Shown here piece by piece: positions 34,059-45,009 of a stretch of DNA of 64,000 nucleotides. The DNA comes from Cheiracanthium punctorium (taxonomy: Eukaryota > Arthropoda > Arachnida > Araneae > Cheiracanthiidae): positions 124,001 through 188,000 of the forward strand of contig JAWZYV010006135.1 of assembly GCA_038373885.1 (NCBI GenBank), given 5' to 3'. Made by a program: the position numbers and the translations under genes. The notes below the pieces were generated by a model. That model made no database searches. It was not told the origin of the DNA and saw only the letters and a list, made by a program, of their open reading frames with translations. Position 1 is the stretch's first letter, and every line of letters begins with the position of its first letter.

Positions 34059-34215
34059 GTTTGGCAGTATCGTTAATATACATGTATTTTCAAAATACAT
34101 TTGTATCTTGTATTTTGTATTTTCACTTGCAAAAAACAAAGTATTTTGAGAATGTATTTTAAAATATATTTTCATAGTATTTTGTATTTTCAAAATACAA
34201 AAAATACATTTTATA
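34059..34215. repeat. GTATTTTCAAAATAC-rich repeat (hAT-like end)
   Basis: GTATTTT and its complement AAAATAC recur about ten times in 150 bp. Palindromic GTATTTTCAAAATAC occurs at both ends. Clusters of GTATTT words are known at the ends of some hAT families. No partner end was found. Confidence 0.5.
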
Positions 34216-34629
34216 TTCTGACATTAAATTAATCTTAACAACACAGATTGCTCAGATAGCATGTGCAAATGAAAATCATAATATTGCTGATTTCATTCCC
34301 CCCCCCCCTCTCTTGATGTAATTTATGAGCTGCACTAGAATTACACGTAGTAGTGTCACTGAAGAAGTGTTAGGATCTCTTCTGATCTTTAAATTTAAGT
34401 AAACAGGAAAGGGAAAGAAAAGCCTTTCATACTCCTGTTTAAAACACAAACAGTATATTTGTCTAGGAATGTTTCTGGATTCCCACTGTATATGAAACCA
34501 AAAGTAGTAAAAACATTTTTAGGTAGTATTTATTAGATTCTTTAAGGGAATTTTCGAAATGTGTTCCTAAGTTCTAGAAAAATAAGGCTGCCAGTATTTC
34601 TGCAGTAGTATAATGGATTCTTGGTTACT

Positions 34630-34765
34630 GTGGTTAAGAGACAAAGATACACGAAGGCTGTCAGCCGTGAGGGGGATGCCTTGGGTGGGGAACTTTTTAA
34701 GGGGTTATAAGGCGCATTCGAGTTACATATGGAGTGAAACACACTAAATTCCCGACCATTAGAGC
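34630..34765 (-). mobile_element. SINE fragment (AAC-tailed family)
   Basis: TTAAGGGGTTATAAGGCGCA, TCGAGTTACATATGGAG and ACCATTAGAGCGACAG match the central domain of the 46715 copy. Head and tail are degraded. Confidence 0.5.
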
Positions 34766-35193
34766 GACAGCTTCCCGTAATGGATGGGGTGAATCAAATT
34801 TCCATTCTAGATGATTTTGAAACCTTTTGCGCAAATCTTAGTTAAAAATGTTTCCAAATTTTATCTGTAGATGGAAATGAAAATGTTAAGGAGCAGTGTC
34901 AGTTATGGAAGCTGAAAACTTAGATAATATGGAAAATATTTAAATTTACGATAAATTCTAAAACTCACTGAAGGACAAAACTTGAATTTTTTTAGGTTGT
35001 GATTTAGCTGAGTATTTATATTCAAACATTCAACTGGGTCCATGGGCGTCGCAAGCTTTGGGGACAAAACTGCATTTTCCTTCACCGTATGTATTTAGAA
35101 ATACATAAATTGTATGCTTCATTTCCATAAATATAATTTAATCTACTAAATCAAATTTTGTTTTCTTTTATCTCTTTTTTGAAATACATAATA

Positions 35194-35354
35194 CCGTGTT
35201 TACTCGCGTAATAGTCGCACCCCCGTTTTGAAGTAGAAAAAATAGCTTTAGTTAGAATAACATGTTGTAAATTTTACCCTGCATAACAGTTGCACGTAGA
35301 CTTTCACTCTGAAAAATTGGCAAAAAAGTGCGACTGTTACGCGAGTAAACACGG
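35194..35354. mobile_element. Mariner-type MITE, TA TSD
   Basis: The ends CCGTGTTTACTCGCGTAA and TTACGCGAGTAAACACGG are near-perfect TIRs extending to about 27 bp (one mismatch), with TA on both sides. The 161 bp element is non-coding. Confidence 0.9.
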
Positions 35355-35749
35355 TACTTAAGTATGTGTATTTTGTTTGTTATTAATATTTTTGTAAATT
35401 TAAATTTCAAAGCTTTTTAAAATCTCAGATGGTCATTACTACCCCCATGTTATAATAGACCTACCTGTCCAAATATTCCGTATAAATTTATATTTGAAAT
35501 AGTATAAAATATCGTCATAGTGCCTTATCAACCCAATTTATGGCTTCGAGTTCTTTGTGTAATTATCGAATTAAAATAACAAAATATTTCATTGTCCGAG
35601 CCACATTACTTTAGAGTCTTGACTTACACGAGAAATGCGTTCCCAGACCTCTCGCGTAAGGGAAAATTTGGCTTTGTGAGATAGGACATTAGTAGATCCA
35701 GAAGGTGGCCTCCAAACGAGCTGTCTTAGAAGTATATATTGCGTATATT

Positions 35750-35945
35750 AAGTCAAACTTGCACGATGGGTATCTGCCTAAAAAGTGTTTTTTTTTTGGG
35801 GGGGGGTTTCTAACGTGTATTTCCGTTACATTTGGAGAAAACCGACCAAAACTCCAGACCATTAAATCGACAGCCGTGCGATCAGCGGTCTACCATTTTG
35901 AGTGCCTTATCCACTCGGACATGGCAAAAACTCTTAGAAGATTGA
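35750..35945 (-). mobile_element. SINE copy (AAC-tailed family), degraded
   Basis: TTTCTAACGTGTATTTCCG, TTGGAGAAAACCGACC, ACCATTAAATCGACAG, then GCGGTCTACCATTTTGAGTG are collinear with 46715-46985. The B box has decayed. Directly left of the hAT insertion at 35972. Confidence 0.55.
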
Positions 35946-35971
35946 CTTTACAATTTTAAAGAACTTATAAG

Positions 35972-38900
35972 CATAGGCGCCGACTTCATGGGGCTTGAAG
36001 GGGCTTCAGTCCCCCCAATATTTTTATTCAGGGGGCTGAGCCCCTTCAAAAATTTCACTCCAACTTATTTGTGTCTAATCATATTTCTTCCTCCAAATCG
36101 GTTAAACTTAAGAATCCTAAAAATAGAGAATGTATCGCTAGGTTCTTCTGTCTCCCACTCCGCTTTTTCTTTCACAGGGATTCAGGAATTACGTTGGGCG
36201 CCTGTAATGCCGTAAGGCACTGATGTCAACCTTCTTTATCAAGAGCGCAAGCACAAACAAATGACCATCAGATAGCTAGGCAAAAAGAAACGGGTGTTTT
36301 CCCCCCCAAGAACCCTTCAGATTTTACACCGTGACACAATTGATGTTGGAATTGCTTTCTAGTAGGGAGAAGAATGCGATTTTTTTAGGAGGGTCGTTCT
36401 CATGTGTACGTAATGTAATCTTTCTTTTTTAAATCAGTACAGCAAAAGCTTTCACTTTTGTTCTATTGTGAGATACAGACTCTTCTGTAGACGTCTGACC
36501 ATAAGGGAGATTTTCCCATTGTGCAAAACTGCAAACGATTGTGACATTCCCATTTCCCAGCAGTACTAAGTTTCGATGCTGAAAATAAACCGTTTAAATG
36601 TGACTTAAAAACAATTCAAGGCAGAAAATTGATAGTCAAATTTAAGTTTGAAGATTTTAAATCATGAAGAACCTTGTGAGATAGATGAAAAATTGATGTT
36701 TAATACAGTTTCGGATATAGACAGTATTCATTTCTTTATACGCTTTATCAAAACTTTACTAATATCGAACGCTTAATGTTTCTGATTTAGCTACAGTTAA
36801 GAGCTAAATAAAAAATGATTTCATAAAAATCTTCGAGCAGCACAACTTCTGGATTATATTTTATAATTGCTTGCTCTTATCTTCTCTCTTTACATATAAA
36901 ACTCTATCCCCCATCAAGGGCGTAATCAGAGGTGGGGGGGGGGGGCGGGCTACGCGGGCTGAGCACTACTTAGCTGTCTCCCAGCCCCCCCTACGATTTT
37001 CAAAAAATTTTGTTAGTTTACACATAAATACGAAAATTTAGAAACGAACATTTGAAAACCATGAAATCTTTAAGAAGACTCGTTGTTTTAGGCGAATTTC
37101 GCTTCATAATTGCAAGATTTCTGTTCGGTTTATTCTTTTGCTACTCTTGGCTGCATGTGGTGCCAGTGGCGGTTCCAGAGGGGGTCACAGTGGTCAATGA
37201 CCCCCCTGGGCCTAGATTAACCATCTCCCCAAGAAAGAAGGAAGAAAAAAAAACGAGGGCCCAAGCCGAGCTTGGACAAGGCCCAAAATTCAGAGAGGCC
37301 TTGATCATGTGCATACATATCATATTGTGTTGCTGAAAGAGAATTCCTCTTTAGAAAACCATTAGTCTCTGACTAATTTACTTTATTTTATAACAACACT
37401 AAAGTATGCACACAATATTCTGACTATGTGCTCAGTCGTTGTTCCTTGGCAGAAAAATATGCAGCCGTTTTGTAAATATGTGCATTCATCCATATTCATC
37501 CATACATAGAGGGCAAATGAAAGGGGAGTCACAGCGAGCATGATTAAGGTAAGGGTGGATGGGGTAGTTGCCTCGAACCCACAATGAAAGAAAACGATCA
37601 AAATCAAAAAATGGTTTTAGAAAAATGTGTGAATTGGGCGTGTGATACATATACTCGTATTCGACCCCCACCTCCACCCCACACTTGCAAATAGCCTCCC
37701 TCTTCTGTAAAAGCACTCTATGGAGCACCTATGTTTGTAAATTATTATTTATGGAACATCAAACTAGCGTAACTGCTACAAAACCATAAAAATTATAGAG
37801 GAGGAAGGAGGGGGCTGTCATGGGGAAAGAGGGACTATACCTAAACAGGGCCGGATTACCCATTAGGCTGAGTAGGCTTTCACCTGTGGGCTCCTACCAT
37901 TTTAGAGGCCTGCGTTAAAATTTAGTAGGAAAAAAATATAATTAAACATATTAAAGCTATTTTAGCGTTAATATTTATACAGAATATGTATATGTAACTG
38001 AGAAAATAATTCTGATTCATTATTGACTTCGTACACAAGAAACACTTTTTGGCATTGTACACTTCTTAATTGAAATTTGAATGAATATGTGCTAGAAAGT
38101 TTGAAGCTGACTATTTAGCTTGAATTTTTATGTGCACATTTCAGTGATACCTTGCATTAGATAGATGTATATTTTGCAAATTCAATAAGGAGAACTTTTA
38201 GCACTATGTTTACACGAACGAGCTATGGTAATCATAAGAAGGCTTATAAACAAAATACCCTTCGTACCCTAGTCATCACAATCATATTTTATACAACTCT
38301 TTTCCGTTCTGAATAAAAATTAATTTTCGTATATTGCTGCACAAATATCATCAGAATAAATTTCAAATAACATAATTCGTTATGGTTTTAGTTTATAAAA
38401 TGAATACTATGTATCCATTTAGCCAAAGCGTCTCTGACTTACCAATTGCTAGTGTGCTAGTTTAATTTGTTTTGATAATTGTTTAGGTAATCTGGAACAA
38501 TTTTCCAAATAGAAGGGTGATTTAGAGTGCAGTGGAGTTTTTATATATGTTTTAAAAATAATATGGCGTAGACTATGATTTCGAATTAGATTTCATTCAT
38601 TTTTTTTTCCATTTTTCATATTATTGAGTATTCTTATTTTAATGTAAAGTGAAAATGTTGAGTATTTTTAAAAATTGTCTGTAAATATCTACAGTAATTC
38701 AGAGTGATATTTTTGGCATTGTATTATTCCACTGTGTTATTCCACTTTTAAATATAAAGCACGATTATATTTTATACAACTTTTTTCCGTACGGAATAAA
38801 AATTAATTTTCATATATTGTTGCACAAATATCATCAAAATATGTTTCAAATAGCATAATTCATTATGGTTTTAGTTTATAAAATGATTACTATATGTCCA

Positions 38901-40221
38901 TTTTTGCCAGGAGCGTCTCTGATTTGCCAATTGCTAATGTGCTGGTTTAATTTGTTTTCATAATTGTTAAGGTAATCTGGAGTGGTTTTCCAAAAAGAAG
39001 TGTGATTTAAAGTGCAATGCAGATTTTATATGTCAAGTTTTCTATGCCAAGTTCCACACGAAGCCCCCCCCCCCCGGCCTAGATCCCTCGCGCAGATACT
39101 TGGCCATAACACCACATTTCAACATTTCTTTTCATTTTTAATGTTATTGAAAGATTATATGAGTATTCTTAGTTTAATGTAAAATGAATATTTTCAGTAT
39201 TAAAATGTTTATGAAGACCTAAAATAGTGTAGACTCTGAATTTTGATATATTCTCGCACTTGGATTTCTTTGTTAAATCATTTTTAAATGTTAACAAGGA
39301 TGATATTATTGAAAAATTAATTTTTTTCCTGCTGTGAAAATACTATGAGAATGAATTTAAAAGTATATTTTATTTATTTATTTGTTTTTGTTTTTACAAT
39401 TCAAATCACGGAAATCCGTTTAATATGTATGTGTAGAAGAGAGGACTTTGTATGATGGTTTGTATATTTGTTTGATTTGTTTTAATACATGGAAAGGAGG
39501 TATTTATTACTTCTTTGCTTATGTTTTTTTAAATAATTTTAAATGTAATCTGTAAAAAGTTCTCAAAGAAATGTAATTTAAATGTGATCAGTTTTTCTGC
39601 CTTAAAGTAGTGCGACATTTAATTAAAGTCGATTCAATTTATGGGTATTTCATCATGTAGTAAAATAAAAAATAGTATTTTATATTAGTAAAAATTATCT
39701 CTGATGAATTTTTGCAAGTAAATAAAATAATCCGGATTTTAGTATTTCGTCTCGTTTGTACTTCTAGGGTATTTTGAAATATTAGCTGGAGTAATGTTTT
39801 GCAGAACAGTTTTCCACATTTGACTGCATGCATTTTCTTTCCTATGAAATTATCATTAAATACATTTCGAAAAAGATTTTACTTGTTTTGCTGTTATTAA
39901 CTTAATTAAAATTCAGTTGTTCTTTCAGAAGGGAGATTTGCTTTCTCCATATGTGTACTGAAGACTGATTCGAGATCTTGAGTTCAAATACTTAATTTAA
40001 AAAATGAGTTCAAAAAATTTTTGAAAAATTTATTAAATGGAATTCCTTTTATTTTCATGAAAGTGTTATGTTAAAAAAGCACATTTTGAAATCTCAAGTC
40101 TAAAATTTCTGAACCCCTTTATTATACTGACGGAGAGAAGGATTTTGTGTCCCCCCGTCCACCTCCGTAAGGATACGAGCCCCCCCCCCCCCCCAATAAT
40201 TTTTACAAGTCGGCGCCCGTG
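35972..40221. mobile_element. hAT-type element (GGCGCCGACTT ends), 4.25 kb
   Basis: The left CATAGGCGCCGACTT and inverted right CACGGGCGCCGACTT pair over 15 bases with two mismatches. The exact 8 bp duplication CTTATAAG flanks both ends (35964-35971, 40222-40229). Both termini carry GGGG/CCCC runs just inside. No transposase is recognised. It contains MITE beginnings at 37167 (CAGTGGCGGTTCCAGAGG) and 37851 (CAGGGCCGGATTACCC) and an internal duplication. Confidence 0.85.
38278..39022. repeat. Internal direct duplication, about 265 bp, diverged
   Basis: 38278-38543 and 38760-39022 share TATTTTATACAACT, GAATAAAAATTAATTTTC, GCACAAATATCATCA and GTTTTAGTTTATAAAATGA in order, at an estimated 85 percent identity by eye. 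Similarity continues more weakly beyond both copies (38600 against 39120), so the period is about 480 bp. Confidence 0.8.
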
Positions 40222-40229
40222 CTTATAAG

Positions 40230-40740
40230 GAAAAGCTAAAAAAGTTCTGAGATCGGGTAATACATGTGGACTTTTTGAAACGCATACACAGTTACTTCAG
40301 ACACATATAAACACTCCTCAAATTGTTTTAAAACATTTCCTGACTATATATTACTATTTTAACATAAATTACTCAATAAATGAATGTTGACTTTCTTACT
40401 GTTGGCACAAAATCTTATGTTATGGGCATGGGGAGTTGCAGTTAGCTCTGAGATACGCACTCGTGAAAGACTTCCTAAAATGTAAAACAGAGATTAAAAA
40501 GTATAACAAATTTCACAGGTGGAGCCATCACTTTTTTCATTGGCCAGGGCCCTAGCTGGTTGTAAACAGGACATTCATTGAAAGAAAGTTAAAATTTAAA
40601 CCTATCTCTATTGAAATTAATTTGTTCTTCCTTTCAAAACCCTAAAATTTTCCTAAATCAACAGTTTACTATAAAATTAGTTCTAGGATGATTTCAACAA
40701 TATCTGGGATGGATTTTGATTGATAATCGCACTTAAATAC
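40230..40740. other. AT-rich sequence, no feature seen
   Basis: Lies between two hAT-type insertions. No ORF or repeat is recognised. The last eight bases, TTAAATAC, are the duplication of the next element. Confidence 0.4.
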
Positions 40741-40966
40741 CAGTGTTGTAGTCCTAAGAAAAAAAGTGGGGGGACGCTCATTTTTCACGAAATTTAACCT
40801 ACACTTATCGGATTCATTAATTGTAATTATTCCTTAAACAACCAATAAAACTAATTTAACCATCATTTGTTTATTAATTAATTAAATTGAACTCATTGCT
40901 AAATTATTGATTACTTGTTAATAATCTAAAATAAGTCTTTTGGATCAACTGTGTAAGCTACTTAAT

Positions 40967-41157
40967 TTGTTGTTGCAAACATGTAATCGGATTTGTGTGC
41001 TTGGCTCGAAGCCCTCTTAAAATCCTCGTCAAAAGAACAGCACAAGGGGGAGTGGTGCCCTCCGTTGTGGTTTTTGTAAGGAGTCCTAACCCGTATTCAC
41101 GCTAAGTTTCGGAGAAAACCACGAACTGTTACGGACGCGCCATCGGAGCTACCTAAT
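40967..41157 (-). mobile_element. SINE with (AAC)n tail, head truncated
   Basis: Reading on the minus strand: central domain (GTTTTCTCCGAAACTTAGC, GGGTTAGGACTCC), then GGGCTTCGAGCCAAGCACAC, and an AACAACAA tail at 40967. The tRNA-like head is cut short near 41150, adjacent to the LINE target site. Confidence 0.7.
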
Positions 41158-41265
41158 TTTTTCCATTTGTTGTTGTTGTTGTTGGTTGACGGTGATCTGG
41201 GGTATGTAGCTGCATTCTACGAATGGCTTTGCACCCCTGAATATCCAAGTTCAAGCAGTCGTAAT

Positions 41266-44200
41266 CTAGGAACAGTCAGTGGCCAGGAGAAAAGCAACGA
41301 GGTGCAGAGCGCGGCTGCTACCATGGACGGCTAAGTCGCAGATGTTTTCAAACGACGCGTCATGCTGATGGATGTGGAGGCGAGCGAACAGGGTTCGGCG
41401 CTGGCTTCGGAAGCGGCGGCAATCCAGTAGGCGGTGGTCGGCTGTGTCAAGGACATCGCATTCAGGGCACAGAGGAGACGAGACTAATCCAAAGCGAAAG
41501 AGCACCGCTCTAGTAGGCAGGGTCCGGGTGCGCAGACGGGAGAGTAAAACCTCACCCCGCCGGGGGAGGGCAAGCTTCCGCAGCTCCCAGCTGCGTTTAG
41601 TGAGATGGGAGAACGTTAACGCGTACTTGCTCGAGATCCAGGTGGTGGAATCATCCATCCAGTACTCCTTACGGATTTGGTTGAGGAGATCTTCTGGAGA
41701 GATCCAGTCGAGGCTGTCAGAGGGGGCAAGGTGAGACCGGGCAAGCTGGTCCGCCTCCACGTTACCGGTGAGTCCACGGTGGCCCGGGACCCACACAAGA
41801 TGAATGTTCGAGAAGAGAGTTAGTTTTGCCACAAGCTCGTTGTGGACTTTTAAAATCGTCGCAGCGGATTTGTAGTTGGCCGCTTTAAGTGCCAGAAGAA
41901 CAGAGAGGCTGTCTGAAAAGAGCACAAGGCTACCCGCCGAGGGCGGACACTGCAGCGCCAGCCAGATGGCCAGAGCCTCTGCCGAAAAAATAGAGTTGAC
42001 TGTGTGAATGGCTTTGGAGCGGCCCGACCCCAGGGTCAGGTCGAAATATGCGATACTGGTACGAGTAGAGCTCTTGGAAGCATCAGTAGCAATCATCTGC
42101 CAGCCATTCCACCTTGGAAACTCGGCACGGAAAAGTTGGCTGGCTCTGTTCTCGTCGAGAAACGTCGACTGGAAGGGGAAATCGTTCGTCGAAATCTCCA
42201 AATTAAGTGACGTGGAGGGGAGGGGAAGCTCCCACTTAATAATGTGAGAAACTGAAAGTTGGAGCCTGTCGAGAATAGAGAGAGTTTGGGATACGAAATG
42301 AGACCCAGTACTCGCGGAAGCGAGGGAATCAAGCTGGAGAGGGGAGAAAGAGCCTAAGGCAAGGTGGCGGATCAGGAACCTATCCCTCATCAGGGCGTGA
42401 GATTCACTGAGGGGCAAAGATTTCGCTTCCCTACGCAGCAGGAGGAGAGGGGTCCATTTGGGGAGACCTGTGGCAATCCTGAGAGCAGCATTCAGCAGGG
42501 GTTCCAATTTCTTTTTGGCCGACAACCCGGCGGAAGAGTGTAGGGGGCTGCCAAACGAGCAGGGAGAAAGTATTGTAGCCTGGGCCAGTAAACGCAGGTG
42601 CCGAGTAGAGATGCCCTGAGAGACACTAGCAATGCTCTTGAAAGCGTTAAGCCGGGCGAACCCCTTGTTCCGGAGGAGCGCGAGATGGCTGGACCACGAC
42701 AGGTTAGCGGAAAACTGGAGGCCAAGAATGCGCATCTCCGTATTCCAGGGGATGCTTTGTCCATTGATGGAGAAGGGATAGTCCGGTTTCCGACGTTTAT
42801 TAGAACAGTTCATTGCCTGACTTTTATCGGGGCTAACCCGCAAATTCCAGTACGAGCCCCATTGTGTGACACAATGTATCGCTTCCTGGAGGTTTCTGTG
42901 CGCCGTGTCGTAGCAGGTGCTGGCAGCGTACAAAAAAATGTCGTCGGCATAGAGCAGACAGGAGGTGTTGGAGGGAACGGCTTCAAAAATGTCCCGCATG
43001 TAAAAGGAAAATAACAGGGGTGACAGAACACAGCCCTGCGGGACCCCAACCAACCACGGGCGGGGGGGGGAGCAACCCTCCCCCCACTTAACTTGGGAAG
43101 TTCTCTGCGAAATAAAGGTGAAAATCCACCGTACAAGCTGCCCGTTGAGGCCAGCCGTCAGAAGTTTCAAGGCGAGGCCGTCATGCCAGACCGAGTCGTA
43201 GGCCGCTTCCAGATCCAGAGAGACCAGGACCACGTGTTTTTTTTGCCTCCGAAGCGAGAGTAAGTCGTCGTAGAGTCTCGCAAGGGCAGCGGTGCAATCT
43301 CTGAAGGGAAGGAACCCAAAGTGATATTCGTGGAACGGAGAGTTCTGAAGGGACCAGTACGTAAGGCGACTGAGGATCATCCGTTCAGTAATTTTCGCAG
43401 GAACCGAGGTAAGTGAGATAGGGCGATAGGAGGAGAGACTGTCCGTGGGACGCCCAGGCTTGGGAATCGGGAAGATAATTGACTCTCTCCACGACGGGGG
43501 AATGTAGCCGGTGTTCCACGAGTCGTTAATGAACTGGAGCAGCACCCGACGACCGTTGTCGTCCAGGCTCCGAATCAGGCGAATGGAGAGGCGGTCCTTG
43601 CCAGGGGAACCATTGGAGGACGCCCGGATGGCGGACTCGAGTTCAGTGAGCGTGAAGGGCCGGTGAAGGCTGTCGGTGATGCGGCTGAAGTCCAGGGGGA
43701 TAAAGGAGGACGGGGCAGGCCTAGAGAAAGCCTCAGCAAAGGCCATTGCAATGTCACGATCCGAGGGGGACCGGTTCCCGGGCAGAAGTATCAGTCTGTG
43801 GGAGGTGGGAGAAGCGGTATGGAGTCTACGTAAGGCCTTTATGATCTTGTAGATCGAGCCTGAACCGCTCGCGGACCTGCAGGTCTCGTACCAATGCCGA
43901 CGGGACGCCGAGCGTATTTCCCGCTTGAGCAAAGCCGAATACTTTTTATACTGAGCCCAGAACTGGGGCGACAGCCAGGTTCTCGCCTTTCTCAAAAATT
44001 TCCTCTTCTGACCCAGAAGGAAACTACATTTACTGTTCCACCAAGGCGCACCACTGCGTGAATGGATGATGGTCGATTTGGAAGCCTGAGCAAGACTTTC
44101 TGAGCATGTCTGAAGGAAGTCCTGGTAGTCAGCGGGAGGGGACTCCTTCAGAGCGCCGTTAAGCCGGGACTGAAGCAGGCAATAGTCGTAGCGCACCCGC

Positions 44201-45009
44201 AAGTGGGCGCGCTGCCCACCAGGGCCGTTGGTAGAAATGGAAAGCGTGACGGGACGGTGATCGCTGTCGAAGGTGTCCGGGTGGACCTTGCAGGTAGTTA
44301 TAGGGGACAGGTCCATAGATACGAGGGACAAGTCGATGAGGGAGGACCCTTGGCGGGAGACGTGGGTCGGAGTGTCCAGATTGAGCAAGCAGATGGGGTT
44401 CTCGGCAATCCATTCCGCAAGCACGTCGCTGCGGGGGGAATCCCTGCGCGCGCCCCAGGACGAGTGCCAGGTGTTGAAGTCGCCGACGATGACGAACGGA
44501 GGGGTACACAGCTCAAAGAGATGCTCCAGCCACGAATGTTCAAACTCTCCACGAGGGGAGTACAAGTTCACGACTTGGAGCCAAACCGCAGGGGAAATCT
44601 TCACTTCCACGACCAGAACTTCCGTAGCCGAGGGGCGAACGGGGAGATGCAACAGGCGAGACTGGAGGGAGGGGGACACCGCAGTGAGCAAACCTCCCCC
44701 TCTGCCAGACGGCCGATCCAAACGGTATGAAACTTTGCCGGGGACGCTGAAGGGAACCGTGGCAGACAGCCAAGTTTCCTGGAGGGCTACAATGTGAGCC
44801 GACGAGAAAAGAGAATGGAGCAACCAATGACGATTAGCACGAGCCGAACGAATGTTCCAGTGAGTTAAAGAGACCGCCATGAAGGGAAAAAAAAAGGGGA
44901 GAAACCCGAAAGGCGCCCGAACCGAAAAAAGCGAAAAGGCGAGGGGCCGACGAGAGAAACGAAAAGAGCGGAGGGAGAGAGAAAAAAAAACGCCGAGCCA
45001 AGGGCTCAC
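41266..45009 (-). CDS. ORF2: LINE ORF2: endonuclease, reverse transcriptase, RNase H
   Basis: The enzyme nicks the target and copies the element RNA onto it. The frame is open from 45009 (GTG), but the likely first ATG is at 44880 (MAVSLTHWNIRS), giving about 1204 residues. The APE-type endonuclease fills about 1-220: HWNIRS, ALQETWL, VGDFN (about 132), SLIDLSLVS, SDHRPV (about 205). RT follows with YRPISLTSV, VSLDLEAAYDSVW, GVPQGCVLSPLLF and LLYADD (YADD at about 644). RNase H spans about 925-1060: ATDASKS, FSAEALAIWLAL, LFSDSLSVLLAL, VWVPGHRGLTGNVEADQLA. A C-terminal CX2CX8HX4C-type finger (CPECDVLDTADHRLLDC) is at about 1138. All catalytic residues checked are present. It overlaps the ORF1 stop as GTGA, which suggests coupled termination-reinitiation. 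Confidence 0.95.
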   Translation of the reverse strand: MSPWLGVFFSLSLRSFRFSRRPLAFSLFSVRAPFGFLPFFFPFMAVSLTHWNIRSARANRHWLLHSLFSSAHIVALQETWLSATVPFSVPGKVSYRLDRPSGRGGGLLTAVSPSLQSRLLHLPVRPSATEVLVVEVKISPAVWLQVVNLYSPRGEFEHSWLEHLFELCTPPFVIVGDFNTWHSSWGARRDSPRSDVLAEWIAENPICLLNLDTPTHVSRQGSSLIDLSLVSMDLSPITTCKVHPDTFDSDHRPVTLSISTNGPGGQRAHLRVRYDYCLLQSRLNGALKESPPADYQDFLQTCSESLAQASKSTIIHSRSGAPWWNSKCSFLLGQKRKFLRKARTWLSPQFWAQYKKYSALLKREIRSASRRHWYETCRSASGSGSIYKIIKALRRLHTASPTSHRLILLPGNRSPSDRDIAMAFAEAFSRPAPSSFIPLDFSRITDSLHRPFTLTELESAIRASSNGSPGKDRLSIRLIRSLDDNGRRVLLQFINDSWNTGYIPPSWRESIIFPIPKPGRPTDSLSSYRPISLTSVPAKITERMILSRLTYWSLQNSPFHEYHFGFLPFRDCTAALARLYDDLLSLRRQKKHVVLVSLDLEAAYDSVWHDGLALKLLTAGLNGQLVRWIFTFISQRTSQVKWGEGCSPPRPWLVGVPQGCVLSPLLFSFYMRDIFEAVPSNTSCLLYADDIFLYAASTCYDTAHRNLQEAIHCVTQWGSYWNLRVSPDKSQAMNCSNKRRKPDYPFSINGQSIPWNTEMRILGLQFSANLSWSSHLALLRNKGFARLNAFKSIASVSQGISTRHLRLLAQATILSPCSFGSPLHSSAGLSAKKKLEPLLNAALRIATGLPKWTPLLLLRREAKSLPLSESHALMRDRFLIRHLALGSFSPLQLDSLASASTGSHFVSQTLSILDRLQLSVSHIIKWELPLPSTSLNLEISTNDFPFQSTFLDENRASQLFRAEFPRWNGWQMIATDASKSSTRTSIAYFDLTLGSGRSKAIHTVNSIFSAEALAIWLALQCPPSAGSLVLFSDSLSVLLALKAANYKSAATILKVHNELVAKLTLFSNIHLVWVPGHRGLTGNVEADQLARSHLAPSDSLDWISPEDLLNQIRKEYWMDDSTTWISSKYALTFSHLTKRSWELRKLALPRRGEVLLSRLRTRTLPTRAVLFRFGLVSSPLCPECDVLDTADHRLLDCRRFRSQRRTLFARLHIHQHDASFENICDLAVHGSSRALHLVAFLLATDCS

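Noticed and set aside
44203..44797. Plus-strand ORFs of 174-175 codons opposite the LINE
   Set aside because: Shadows of the GC-rich ORF2 endonuclease region, with no independent motifs.
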